The notes beneath the pieces are model-generated. The model did not search any database. It saw only the letters and a list, made by a program, of their open reading frames with translations, and had not been told where the DNA came from. From positions 1 to 51,337 of the forward strand of contig LMZR01000064.1 of the NCBI GenBank assembly GCA_001567105.1: a stretch of DNA of 51,337 bases, in the 5' to 3' direction. The position numbers and the translations under genes were made by a program. This stretch comes from Chloroflexi bacterium OLB14. GTDB lineage: Bacteria; Chloroflexota; Anaerolineae; Anaerolineales; Villigracilaceae. Shown here in pieces: positions 18,235-27,242 of the stretch (positions within the stretch are counted from its first letter, which is position 1; every line of letters begins with the position of its first letter).

Positions 18235-20288
18235 ATGCGTAAACTGTTTGCTTTACTCAGTTTGTTGGTTATTGCTAGTATGTTGATAACCGCTTGTGGC
18301 ACTCCTGCCGCAACTGAAGCCCCTGCTGGCACTGAAGCCCCTGCTGGTACTGAAGCCCCTGCTGGTACTGAAGAAGCCCCTGCATCATCTGGCTTTAAAT
18401 CCAAAGACCCAACCACTTTTGTGGATGCTTCTTTTGGTGAACCAGATAGCTTTGACCCTGCCTATGACTACGAAACTCAAGGCGGCGAAGTTCTTATCAA
18501 CGTTTATGATCGTCTTGTACAATACAATGGCGAATCTACACTGAATTCTTGCCTATGTTGGCTGAATCTTGGGAAATTTCTGAAGATGGAAAAACCTACA
18601 CCTTCACTATTCGTCCTGGTGTTAAATTCCACGAAGGACAAGATTTCACCGCTTCCGATGTAGCCTACTCATTTGCTCGTGGGCTTTTACAAGGTGGCCA
18701 CGATTCACCACAATTTTTAATGTTTGAACCATTCTTCGGCGTTGGCTCTAGCGATGTTTCCGAACTCGTTGAAGTTGCTGAAGTATTCGGCGTTGAATCT
18801 ATTGCTGATGGTCTCTCTGGTGAAGAACTCGGTGGTATCGAAGGCAAATATGCCGATGACCGCGCCGCCCTCAGTGCAGCAGACCCAGCCATTCTTTCGG
18901 CTGTTTGTGAAACTGTAAAATCTGCAGTAGTGGCTGATGATGCCGCTGGCACCGTCACTATGACATTGAATGTGGCTTGGGGTCCTTGGCTCTCAACCAT
19001 TGCTCAACAATGGGGTTCCCCAGTTGATTCTGACTGGGTTGCCGCTAATGGTGGTTGGGATGGCTCCTGTGATACATGGCAAAACTTCTATGCTATGGGT
19101 CCTGAAGAAAACCCAATTAACTACCTTGCTAACGGTACTGGTCCATTCAAACTTGAAAAATATGCTCCAGGTGAAGAAACTGTCTTCGTTCGCAATGATG
19201 AATATTGGCAAGGTCCTGCCAAATTAGAACGTGTTATCTTCAAGAATGTTGCTGAATTTGGCACCCGCTTCGCCATGCTCCAAGCAGGTGATGCTGACAC
19301 CATTGACGTCAACACTGATGACCGCCCACAAATGGACGCTTTAGTTGGTGAAGATTGTATTTGGGATGAAGCTGCTGGCGTATACAACTGCTCTGAAGTT
19401 GACCCAACACTTCCTCTTACCCGCACACTCGGTCGCCCAGGTATTTCCCGCACCGATATCTTCTTTAACTTTGCTATTGCCAATGCGGATACCAATAACT
19501 ATATTGGTTCTGGTCAATTAGATGGCAACGGTATCCCTGCCGACTTCTTCAATGATGTTCATGTCCGCAAAGCTTTCAACTACTGCTTTGACTGGGATGC
19601 TTATGTCAATGATGTATTCAACGGTGAAGCTTTACAAGCCAAAGCCCTTGTAGTGCCTGGCATGCCCGGTTGGAGTGAAGACGCTCCACATTACAGCACT
19701 GATATGGCAAAATGTGAAGAAGAGTTCAAACTTGCTGACTTGGATAAAGACGGCATTCCTGCTGGCGAAGACCCAGAAGGTGATATTTGGACCACTGGCT
19801 TCCGCTTTGCTGCTACCTACAACCAAGGCAACACCACTCGCCAAACTGTGGCTGAAATTATTGCCGCCCAAGTTGGCTCTGTCAATGAATTATTCTTGAT
19901 TGAAACAGTAGGTCTTCCTTGGCCCGCATTCTTACGATCCTTCCGCGCAGGTGAATTACCACTTTCAATTAGCGGTTGGTTTGAAGATATTCACGACCCA
20001 CACAACTGGTATGTTCCTTACTTGATGACAACCTTCGCAGTTCGTCAATCATTGCCCGCTGAGTTCCAAGATACTGTAGCTCCATTACTTGATCAAGGCG
20101 TACAATTAACTGATCCAGAAGAACGCGATGCTGTCTACCAACAAGTTAACCAATTGGTTTACGACTTCGCCCCGAACATCTTGCTTGCTACATCAACCAG
20201 CCATGGTTTTGTTCCACGCTATGTTCACGGCATCGTCCGCAACCCGCTCTTCCCTGGAACTTACTACTACACCATCTACAAAGACTAA
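18235..20288 (+). CDS. Peptide-binding lipoprotein, SBP family 5 (system 1; frame broken once)
   Basis: Extracytoplasmic solute receptor of the first Opp system. The signal peptide ends in a lipobox (LITAC, Cys near residue 22), followed by an APAGTE repeat linker. The canonical family-5 order is kept: [29 protein letters not shown], then in another frame [69 protein letters not shown]. The frames 18235-18663 and 18549-20288 join if one base is added near 18542 (...EST-TEFLPML...), giving about 684 aa. The true start is the ATG at 18235 after GAGGAGAAG; an upstream TTG is spurious. Confidence 0.9.
18313..18366 (+). repeat. 18-base in-frame tandem repeat in the lipoprotein linker
   Basis: Three tandem copies of an 18-base unit (ACTGAAGCCCCTGCTGGT or one-base variant) encode TEAPAG three times, just after the lipid-anchor cysteine. 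Such units can gain or lose copies and change linker length without frame loss. Confidence 0.9.
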
Positions 20289-20321
20289 CCCACTGTTATT
20301 CTGAAGTAGATTGAAAGAAAA

Positions 20322-20353
20322 GATGAAGGGGACTGGCAACAGTCCTCTTCATC
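20322..20353 (+). terminator. Intergenic hairpin after binding-protein gene 1
   Basis: A 14-base-pair stem with one G-T pair (GATGAAGGGGACTG at 20322-20335, partner 20340-20353) is closed by a GCAA tetraloop. There is no T-run after it, and the permease genes follow on the same strand. It is better explained as an mRNA-stabilising or partial-termination hairpin that raises binding-protein output over permease than as a full terminator. Confidence 0.65.
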
Positions 20354-20440
20354 TCCTCAATAATGATTGTGCCTTGTTGTATGAAATAAACTCAGTTTAG
20401 TTTATATAAGAATGCGTAATCTAACCACTAGGAGATTGAA

Positions 20441-21505
20441 ATGACAACTTACATTATCAGACGCCTCTTACTTGTGCCAGTGATTCTGTTCGGCGTCACA
20501 ATTTTGATTTTTGGAATGTTACAGTTTCTAGACCCCGTCGAACGAGTCAGTATGTACATTCGTGATACCCCAAAATCAGATGCACAAATCGAAGCGTTGA
20601 TAACAAAATACGGGCTAGATAAACCCATTTATGTTCAGTATTGGAAGTGGTTAGTAGGTGATGTAGATCCTATTACAAATGTTCGTTCTGGAGGAATTCT
20701 TTTCGGCGATTTCGGATATTCCAGAACAAATAGCCAGCCAGTTGCAGATTTAATTAAAAACCGCTTCCCCAACACATTAGACTTAACCCTCTGGGCTATT
20801 GGACCCGTTATATTTGTTGGAATTTGGTTAGGCATTCAGGCGGCAGTACGCCACAACAAACCTTTCGATCAAATGGCTCGTATTTTTAGTATTATCGGAA
20901 CCTCTTTACCAACATTCGTATTTGGACTCTTAGTGTTAATGTTGTTTTATGCAAATCTCGGCTGGTTTCCCCCAGGGCGAGTTTCTGATGAATTTAGCAA
21001 AATTATTTCTTCAGCAGAATTTACTAACTACACCAAGTTATTAAGCATCGACTCGTTATTGAATGGGCGTTTTGATATTTTCCTCGATGTCATGAAACAC
21101 ATGGTATTACCCATCCTCACACTTTCATACATCAGTTGGGCAACATTCTTGCGCGTTACACGTTCTTCTATGCTTGAAACATTGCGCATGGAATATGTAA
21201 CCACTGCTAGAGCAAAAGGATTAAGCGAACGAGACGTAATTCACAAACATGCGCGCCCTAATGCCATGCTACCTGTTACTACATTAGCAGGCTTTAGCAT
21301 AGTTGGTTTATTAGGTGGTGTAGTTATCACCGAAACCGTCTTCAACTACCCAGGTATTGGCGCCACCGCCGCTCGCTCTGCCGCACAATTAGATGTTATC
21401 ACTGTACTTGGCTTCACATTATTCACTGGGTTAATTTTGGTGGTCTCCAATGTTATTGTAGACGTTTTATATGCCTTTATTGACCCACGTGTAAGATTAT
21501 CTTAG
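20441..21505 (+). CDS. Oligopeptide ABC transporter permease, OppB/DppB type (system 1)
   Basis: A 354-aa inner-membrane permease. TM1 is near 9-28, then an extracytoplasmic segment with a typical LxKYGLDKPIYVQYWKW stretch, five further membrane segments and the cytoplasmic EAA loop YVTTARAKGLSERDVIHKHARPNAMLP, which docks on the ATPases. The ending FIDPRVRLS is typical of the family. AGGAG lies before the ATG and the OppC gene follows after 11 bases. Confidence 0.94.
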   Translation: MTTYIIRRLLLVPVILFGVTILIFGMLQFLDPVERVSMYIRDTPKSDAQIEALITKYGLDKPIYVQYWKWLVGDVDPITNVRSGGILFGDFGYSRTNSQPVADLIKNRFPNTLDLTLWAIGPVIFVGIWLGIQAAVRHNKPFDQMARIFSIIGTSLPTFVFGLLVLMLFYANLGWFPPGRVSDEFSKIISSAEFTNYTKLLSIDSLLNGRFDIFLDVMKHMVLPILTLSYISWATFLRVTRSSMLETLRMEYVTTARAKGLSERDVIHKHARPNAMLPVTTLAGFSIVGLLGGVVITETVFNYPGIGATAARSAAQLDVITVLGFTLFTGLILVVSNVIVDVLYAFIDPRVRLS

Positions 21506-21516
21506 GAGATAATAAG

Positions 21517-22560
21517 ATGGCTGAAAATCAAAAACCAACTGGCGATAATAAACTGCTAAGCGATACTATTTCAGTGCGAGAAATTACTAGATTAGAACGC
21601 TGGCTTGGACCAGATAACTATCGCGTTGTAATGGGATTATTCAAAACCCCCGCCTCTGTCATAGGGTTGAGCTTACTCTCTTTCTTCATCTTGATTGCTA
21701 TCTTCGCGCCGGTGATTGTTCCTGTACCAGAAAAAGGCGACCCATACAAAATTCCTCGCGATGGTTTTAAGGCTGACCCTCAACCTCCGATGACACCATG
21801 GAAAAAGAACGCCCCAGAGTTACCCTTTTGGTGGAAGCCCATTATGAAAACTGATCAATGGGTGCATATTTTTGGCACAGCCCAAGGACAATATGATATT
21901 TTCTATGCACTAGTTTGGGGCACACGTACTGCTTTTCGCACTGGTTTAATTGTCACCATTGCAACCTTTTTAATTGGCATTACGATTGGAGGCATTTCGG
22001 CTTATTATGGTGGCATGGTAGATAACATTATTATGCGCATTGTAGATGTATTTTTAACCTTACCATTTACTCTAGCGGCATTAATTATGGCTGCTATTTT
22101 GACGCCTGTCATTGGTAAGAGCCTTGTCCCTGTAATGATTGCATTGGTTGTGTTTGGGTGGATGGGGTATGCTCGCATCATTCGAGGTGATATTCTTTCC
22201 ATCAAAGAACGCGATTTTGTTCTAGCAGCTAAAGTTGTTGGTGTAAAGGATAGTCGTATTCTTTTTCGCCATATTATTCCAAATGCCATCTTCCCTACAC
22301 TGGTACTTGCTTCATTAGCTATTGGCGATGTGACTCTTTCATTTGCCGCGCTTTCTTTCCTTGGTGTTGGTGTAGAAATTGGCTATGCTGATTGGGGGCA
22401 AGTACTTTCTTTTGCACGCAATTGGATTACAAGTTTGAATACGTATTGGTATCTCATCACGTTTCCCGGTGTTACGATTGTGTTATTTGTACTTGGCTGG
22501 AACTTAATCGGCGATGCTTTACGAGATGTGCTAGACCCACGTATGCGTGGCAAATCGTAG
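21517..22560 (+). CDS. Oligopeptide ABC transporter permease, OppC/DppC type (system 1)
   Basis: A 347-aa permease partner of OppB1. It has an N-terminal cytoplasmic region, TM1 near 45-65, an extracytoplasmic segment including a phosphate-and-proline-rich stretch and FGTAQGQYDIFYALVWGTRTA, and five more membrane segments. The EAA loop is DFVLAAKVVGVKDSRILFRHIIPNAIFP, and the family ending GDALRDVLDPRMRG is present. AGGAG precedes the ATG. Confidence 0.94.
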   Translation: MAENQKPTGDNKLLSDTISVREITRLERWLGPDNYRVVMGLFKTPASVIGLSLLSFFILIAIFAPVIVPVPEKGDPYKIPRDGFKADPQPPMTPWKKNAPELPFWWKPIMKTDQWVHIFGTAQGQYDIFYALVWGTRTAFRTGLIVTIATFLIGITIGGISAYYGGMVDNIIMRIVDVFLTLPFTLAALIMAAILTPVIGKSLVPVMIALVVFGWMGYARIIRGDILSIKERDFVLAAKVVGVKDSRILFRHIIPNAIFPTLVLASLAIGDVTLSFAALSFLGVGVEIGYADWGQVLSFARNWITSLNTYWYLITFPGVTIVLFVLGWNLIGDALRDVLDPRMRGKS

Positions 22561-22565
22561 GGCTA

Positions 22566-23258
22566 TTGTTGAGAGGACTGGTTTTTATATCTACAGGAAT
22601 AGCCCTGCTTTTAGCAGGGCTATTCTTCAATACAGGGTCAGCTAGATATTCTGAGGTTGTAGCAGTTGCTACCCCAACGTTAGATCGTTTGGCTGAACCA
22701 ACTCTACCTGCTTATCCTTCTCAAGCAGATGAGGGGGCGCAAGTGTATTGGCTTTCGTGTTTGCCTTGCCATGGGGATGTGGGGCAGGGGTTAACTGATG
22801 AGTTTCGGGCTGTGTACCCACCAGAAGAACAAAATTGTTGGGAAAGTGGTTGCCATGGTGCTGAACCTTATGAAGATGGATTTACAATTCCAAAGTTTAT
22901 TCCTGCTGTTATTGGTAAAGGCTCATTGTATAGATTTACAGATGCTTTGCAATTAAATGCTTATATTCATGCGACAATGCCCTTTTGGAAGCCCGGCAGT
23001 TTGACAGATGAAGAAGCATGGCAGGTAACGACTTTCTTGTTACGTGAGAATGGCATTCGAGATGATGTGATTGAATTGAATGAGTTGAATGCGGGAGAGG
23101 TCAGGTTTACACGTCAGCCATTGACGCCGTTGCCAACACTGCAACAGGTTGAAGGTCAAGAAAGAGAGGCGGAGGGGAGCTGGATATATCTCGTTGGTGT
23201 TGTTATCTGTTTTGTTATTATATTTTTTATAATGCGAAGGTTACGTAAGTCTGATTAG
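22566..23258 (+). CDS. Membrane-anchored c-type cytochrome
   Basis: About 230 aa with an N-terminal membrane segment (about 4-22), an extracytoplasmic cytochrome c domain and a C-terminal membrane segment (about 205-225). The heme motif CLPCH is at residues 65-69, and the likely axial Met is in ATMPFW (Met138). A second motif, CWESGCH (91-97), is CX4CH, an unusual spacing that may bind a second heme or be a disulfide plus His. The open frame extends back inside oppC to 22392, but that part is out-of-frame permease sequence. A TTG at 22566 or 22569 is the probable start, with weak AGGG upstream. It appears co-transcribed with the transporter, and no functional link is obvious. Confidence 0.8.
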   Translation: MLRGLVFISTGIALLLAGLFFNTGSARYSEVVAVATPTLDRLAEPTLPAYPSQADEGAQVYWLSCLPCHGDVGQGLTDEFRAVYPPEEQNCWESGCHGAEPYEDGFTIPKFIPAVIGKGSLYRFTDALQLNAYIHATMPFWKPGSLTDEEAWQVTTFLLRENGIRDDVIELNELNAGEVRFTRQPLTPLPTLQQVEGQEREAEGSWIYLVGVVICFVIIFFIMRRLRKSD

Positions 23259-23299
23259 AGTTTGAAAAATTAATATTGTAGATATTGATATTAGTTTTG

Positions 23300-23327
23300 T
23301 TGACTAGACCTAATAATAAGGTATAAT
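23300..23327 (+). promoter_or_regulatory. Sigma-70 promoter of the second peptide-transport operon
   Basis: TTGACT and TATAAT are separated by 16 bases. The expected start of transcription is near 23334, placing the STAB-SD-like element about 25 bases into the mRNA and the coding start about 120 bases in. Confidence 0.8.
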
Positions 23328-23355
23328 TTTTTTTGTTTTCATGTTTTGTAAAATT

Positions 23356-23370
23356 TGAAAGGAGGTGGTT
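23356..23370 (+). promoter_or_regulatory. STAB-SD-like element, copy 2
   Basis: TGAAAGGAGGTGGTT is identical over 15 bases to the element at 18143-18157. It lies 82 bases before the binding-protein ATG, which has its own GGAGGAG site. Both leaders also share AACCC(T)TTTAAAT shortly before that site. No ATG, GTG or TTG lies at a usable distance after the element. Confidence 0.6.
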
Positions 23371-23452
23371 CCGTAAGAGATACTACTTTTTTATTTATGT
23401 ATGTTAGTGTCTGTAATTCAACCCTTTAAATTTTCTTCTTGGAGGAGAAAAC

Positions 23453-26029
23453 ATGTCAAAAAATCGTTTGTCTTTTTGGCTTGGTCTGTTGGTTATTGCC
23501 AGCATGATTCTTGCCGCTTGTGGCACTCCCGCAACGGATGCCCCTGCTACTGATGCCCCTGCTACTGGGGAAGTAACCGAAGCTCCTACTGAAGCTGCAA
23601 CTGAAGAGCCTACTCCTGAACCGACAACTCGTCATGGCGGTTGGCTAGATGAGATTGCTTATTCCGTTGTTGACGGTCAATCTGCTATTACCCAAATTGG
23701 TGCTGGTGCAATTGATTTGTTTAGCTATGGTTTAGCTGCTGATAAATTAGCTGAAATTAAAGATGCTGGTTTATGCTATACCCAATCCTACGGTACATAT
23801 TATGATATGATCTTCAATCCGTATGGTAATGATAAGCATGAATATGATGATGGTAGATTAAATCCATTTTCAAACCGCAAAATGCGTGAAGCGATGAACT
23901 GGGCAATTGATCGCAATTACATCAATCAAGAAATTTATGCTGGTGGTGCATTACCAAAGTTCTTGCCTATTACTACACAACTTGTGGATTATACAGACCT
24001 TGTTGATGTGGCTCGTGGTTTGGAAGCAAAATATGCTTATAACTTAGAGAAAGCACAAGAAGTAGTGGATGCTGAAATGACTGCTATGGGTGCCGAAAAA
24101 GGCGCCGATGGTAAGTGGCAATATAATGGCGCTCCAGTTGTGCTTATCTTGTTAATCCGTAACGATGGCGATGGCACTCGTTTGGCTCAAGGTAACTATT
24201 TTGCTACTCAACTTGAAACCTTAGGTTTTACAGTTGAACGTAAAGAAGGTAAATCTTCAGAACTTTCTCCATTCTGGATTGGTTCTAACCCTGCTGAGGG
24301 TCAATGGGATATTTATACTGCTGGTTGGGGTTCTAGTGGTTTGAATCGTGATGAGCGTACAATTTTCCAAGAAATGTATTTACCCAATAGCCCACAAGGT
24401 ATTCCGCTATTTACTGAAAATGATTCTGACCCTGTGTTCCAACAAGTTGGTGATGATTTAGCCAATGGTAACTATAAAACATTGGAAGAACGTCATGATT
24501 TGATGGCTCAAGCTTTGCCTTTAGCTATTGAAGATTCACTCCAAGTGTGGACTGTTGATCTTCAAAGCTATGCTCCTTTCCGTTGTGACCTTCAAGTAAG
24601 TTCTGATGTAGGTGCTGGTGTGGAAACTACTTTCATGTCTCCTTACACGATGCGCTATGCAGACCAAGAAGGTGGACAAGTTAAAGTTGGTACTACTGCT
24701 ACTATGTTCACTGATCCTTGGAATCCAGTCAATGGTTCTAACTGGGTGAGCAGTACTTATGTTCAAAATGCTACTTCTGGACGTGGCACTATGCCTGACC
24801 CATACACTGGTTTGGCTTGGCCCCTACGCGCCGAAAAAGCAGACCTTGTTGTTGAAACTGGTATTCCAGTTCAAACTAACCTTGATTGGGTTAACTTGAC
24901 CTTTGAAGATTCTATTGCAGTACCTACTGATGCTTGGGTAGATTGGGATGCAACTACTGGTAAGTTTATTACTGCTGGTGAGAAGTTCCCAGATGGTGCA
25001 ACTGCTAAGAGCAAAGCCACCATTTACTATCCTGCTGATATGTTTGAAACTGTGAAGTGGCACGATGGTAGCAATCTTTCTGCTGCTGACTTTGTCATGG
25101 CTATGATTGAAACTTTCGATTATGGTAAAGCAGAAAGCCCAATTTATGATGAAGACGTTGCTGGTAATTTAGAAGCCTTCTTGTCTTACTTCAAGGGCGT
25201 TCAAATTGTTTCCACTGATCCTCTTACCATTGTTACTTATAGTGACAATGTGTCCTCAGATGCTGAGTTGAACGTCACCACTTGGTGGCCCAACTATGGC
25301 TATGGTGAAGCCCCATGGCAAGCTGTTGCTGTTGGTAACTCTGCTGTAGCCGCTAAAGAATTGGCATGGGGAACTGGCCAAGCAGATCGCAATACAGTTG
25401 AATGGATGAGTTTCATTGGTGGCCCAAGTTTGGAAATTTTGGCTAAACATTTAGATGAAGCTATTGCCAACAATACTATTCCTTACCCTGAAGTAATGAG
25501 TGCTTATGTAACCGCAGAAGAAGCTGCTGCTCGCTATGCTTCTCTTAAAGAATGGTATACCGCTCGTGGTCATTTCTGGGTTGGAACTGGTCCTTACTGG
25601 TTAGATTCAGTTGACCTCAACGCTGGTTCTGCATTAGTCAAGACCAACCCTGACTTCCCAGATCTTTCTGATCGTTGGGCTAAGTTTGGACAAGCTCCTC
25701 TCGCTGAAGCCACTCTTGATGGTCCTGCTCAAATTAAAGTTGGTGAAGCATCTGAATTTACTGCTTCATTTACTTATAAAGCCTCTGGTGATGCTTATCC
25801 TACAGCTGATATTAAAGCAGTGAAATTCTTGTTGTACGATGAAACAGGCGCAACTGTATACATTGGTGCTGGTGAAGCCACAGGTGAAGATGGTGTGTAC
25901 ACACTCTCTATCCCAGCTGATGTTTCTGCTAAACTCGTAGCGGGCGCAGGTAGAATTGAAGTAGCCGCAGTATTAACCCCTGTTGCTATTCCAGCTTTCA
26001 CCTCGTTTGATTATGTAGTTTTGCCGTAA
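23453..26029 (+). CDS. Binding lipoprotein, apparently circularly permuted SBP family 5 (system 2)
   Basis: An 858-aa lipoprotein (lipobox LAAC, Cys23, Thr/Pro/Ala linker to about 60). Residues 63-400 resemble the second half of a family-5 peptide-binding protein: LDEIAYSVVDGQSAITQIGAGAIDLF, then NRKMREAMNWAIDRNYIN. Residues 407-740 resemble the first half: GGQVKVGTTATMFTDPWNP, WHDGSNLSAADFVMA, and the late GTGPYWLDSV...KTNPDFPD that normally directly precedes the 'LDEIvf' segment. The order is thus swapped. Residues 750-858 look like an extra Ig-like or similar beta domain (GPAQIKVGEASEFTASFTY). It is the receptor of system 2, with ligand unknown. Confidence 0.85.
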   Translation: MSKNRLSFWLGLLVIASMILAACGTPATDAPATDAPATGEVTEAPTEAATEEPTPEPTTRHGGWLDEIAYSVVDGQSAITQIGAGAIDLFSYGLAADKLAEIKDAGLCYTQSYGTYYDMIFNPYGNDKHEYDDGRLNPFSNRKMREAMNWAIDRNYINQEIYAGGALPKFLPITTQLVDYTDLVDVARGLEAKYAYNLEKAQEVVDAEMTAMGAEKGADGKWQYNGAPVVLILLIRNDGDGTRLAQGNYFATQLETLGFTVERKEGKSSELSPFWIGSNPAEGQWDIYTAGWGSSGLNRDERTIFQEMYLPNSPQGIPLFTENDSDPVFQQVGDDLANGNYKTLEERHDLMAQALPLAIEDSLQVWTVDLQSYAPFRCDLQVSSDVGAGVETTFMSPYTMRYADQEGGQVKVGTTATMFTDPWNPVNGSNWVSSTYVQNATSGRGTMPDPYTGLAWPLRAEKADLVVETGIPVQTNLDWVNLTFEDSIAVPTDAWVDWDATTGKFITAGEKFPDGATAKSKATIYYPADMFETVKWHDGSNLSAADFVMAMIETFDYGKAESPIYDEDVAGNLEAFLSYFKGVQIVSTDPLTIVTYSDNVSSDAELNVTTWWPNYGYGEAPWQAVAVGNSAVAAKELAWGTGQADRNTVEWMSFIGGPSLEILAKHLDEAIANNTIPYPEVMSAYVTAEEAAARYASLKEWYTARGHFWVGTGPYWLDSVDLNAGSALVKTNPDFPDLSDRWAKFGQAPLAEATLDGPAQIKVGEASEFTASFTYKASGDAYPTADIKAVKFLLYDETGATVYIGAGEATGEDGVYTLSIPADVSAKLVAGAGRIEVAAVLTPVAIPAFTSFDYVVLP

Positions 26030-26050
26030 GACTTAGTTTGTTGTAATTTT

Positions 26051-26078
26051 GAGGGGCAGGAGGAAACTCTTGCCCCTC
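26051..26078 (+). terminator. Intergenic hairpin after binding-protein gene 2
   Basis: GAGGGGCA (26051-26058) pairs with TGCCCCTC (26071-26078), and GGAG/CTCT can extend the stem around a GAAA loop. It is followed by ATTCTTAATCTT. Position and form match the hairpin after binding-protein gene 1, between receptor and permease genes, so partial termination or 3' protection is likely. Confidence 0.7.
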
Positions 26079-26106
26079 ATTCTTAATCTTAGAATGTGAG
26101 AATAAA

Positions 26107-27240
26107 ATGGCAACAGAATCTCCAACTTTATCAGCAGAAAGCTCTTCGATACCAAAAAAATCACTTGCGGATAGTACTTTGGTGCGCATGGCAAAGTACA
26201 TGAGCATCAGAATTTTAACCATGATGGTTACCGTCGTCATTGGGGTATATCTCACCATTCTGATTGCCAACATGGGCGGATATGTAGATACGATTATGCG
26301 TAATGAAATTCGAGATAGTACTACTCAATCTATTTTAGCAAATCCCAACTATCGTGGTTTAACCCCTGAAGCGAAGCAAAAATTAATTCAAGATAAAATC
26401 GCTTCGCAAGAGGCACGTTTAGGTTTAGATCAGCCTTTCGTCCTTCGTTCTATGCGTTATCTTGTTAATGGTTTAACCTTAAATCTTGGACGCGCGCTTT
26501 ATATGACCAGTGATCATGGCTCCAAGGAAGTGAGACTTATCCTCCTTGAACGCTTACCTGCTACTTTGTTGTTAACAGGCACTACAGGAATGATACTGTT
26601 TTTTGGAAGTATTTTTTTTGCTTTATCTTTATCCAGAAATTATGGTAGTTGGATTGATAAGGCGATTATTGCACTTTCGCCAACATCCTCTGCGCCTGCT
26701 TGGTTTTATGGCATATTTCTCATTCTTATTTTTGCGGCTATTCTGAAGGTCTTACCCTTTGGTGGTCTGGTCGATTCTCCACCACCAACTAATTCATTTG
26801 ATTATGGTTTAAATGTCTTGAAGCACCTCATCTTACCCGCTTCAGCTGTTATTATTAGTTCAATTTTTCTAAGCATTTACAACTGGAGGACATTTTTCCT
26901 TATTTTTTCTAGTGAAGACTATGTTGAGGTAGCCAAAGCAAAAGGTTTACCCCCGCGTGATATTGAAAGCCGTTATATTCTTCGCCCCACCTTGCCTACA
27001 ATTATTACCAATTTTGCCCTCTTAGTTATTGGATTGTGGACAGGTTTTACAATTACCGAAACTGTTTTTGTTTGGCCCGGGCTTGGCATTACACTCTTTC
27101 GTGCCATTGGCGCTTACGATACCCCAGTTATTGTTGGTTCTACAATTATTTATGCTTACCTATTAGCTGCCACTGTGTTTTTATTAGACTTTGTTTACGC
27201 ACTGGTTGATCCTAGAGTTAAAGTTGGAGGAGGGAATTAA
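26107..27240 (+). CDS. Oligopeptide-type ABC permease, OppB-like (system 2)
   Basis: A 377-aa permease. The first 37 residues are polar and cytoplasmic; TM1 is near 39-58. A longer than usual extracytoplasmic segment follows (about 60-150, including LGLDQPFVLRSMRYLVNGLTLNLG), then five membrane segments. The EAA-type loop is YVEVAKAKGLPPRDIESRYILRPTLP, and the ending LVDPRVKVG is typical. The ribosome site is weak (GTGAG). It differs more from OppB1 than the ATPases differ from each other, fitting a distinct receptor. Confidence 0.92.
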   Translation: MATESPTLSAESSSIPKKSLADSTLVRMAKYMSIRILTMMVTVVIGVYLTILIANMGGYVDTIMRNEIRDSTTQSILANPNYRGLTPEAKQKLIQDKIASQEARLGLDQPFVLRSMRYLVNGLTLNLGRALYMTSDHGSKEVRLILLERLPATLLLTGTTGMILFFGSIFFALSLSRNYGSWIDKAIIALSPTSSAPAWFYGIFLILIFAAILKVLPFGGLVDSPPPTNSFDYGLNVLKHLILPASAVIISSIFLSIYNWRTFFLIFSSEDYVEVAKAKGLPPRDIESRYILRPTLPTIITNFALLVIGLWTGFTITETVFVWPGLGITLFRAIGAYDTPVIVGSTIIYAYLLAATVFLLDFVYALVDPRVKVGGGN

Positions 27241-27242
27241 TA

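Noticed and set aside
22392..22565. Cytochrome protein beginning inside oppC
   Set aside because: The first 58 residues are oppC in another frame with no signal-peptide character. The membrane anchor begins just after the oppC stop.
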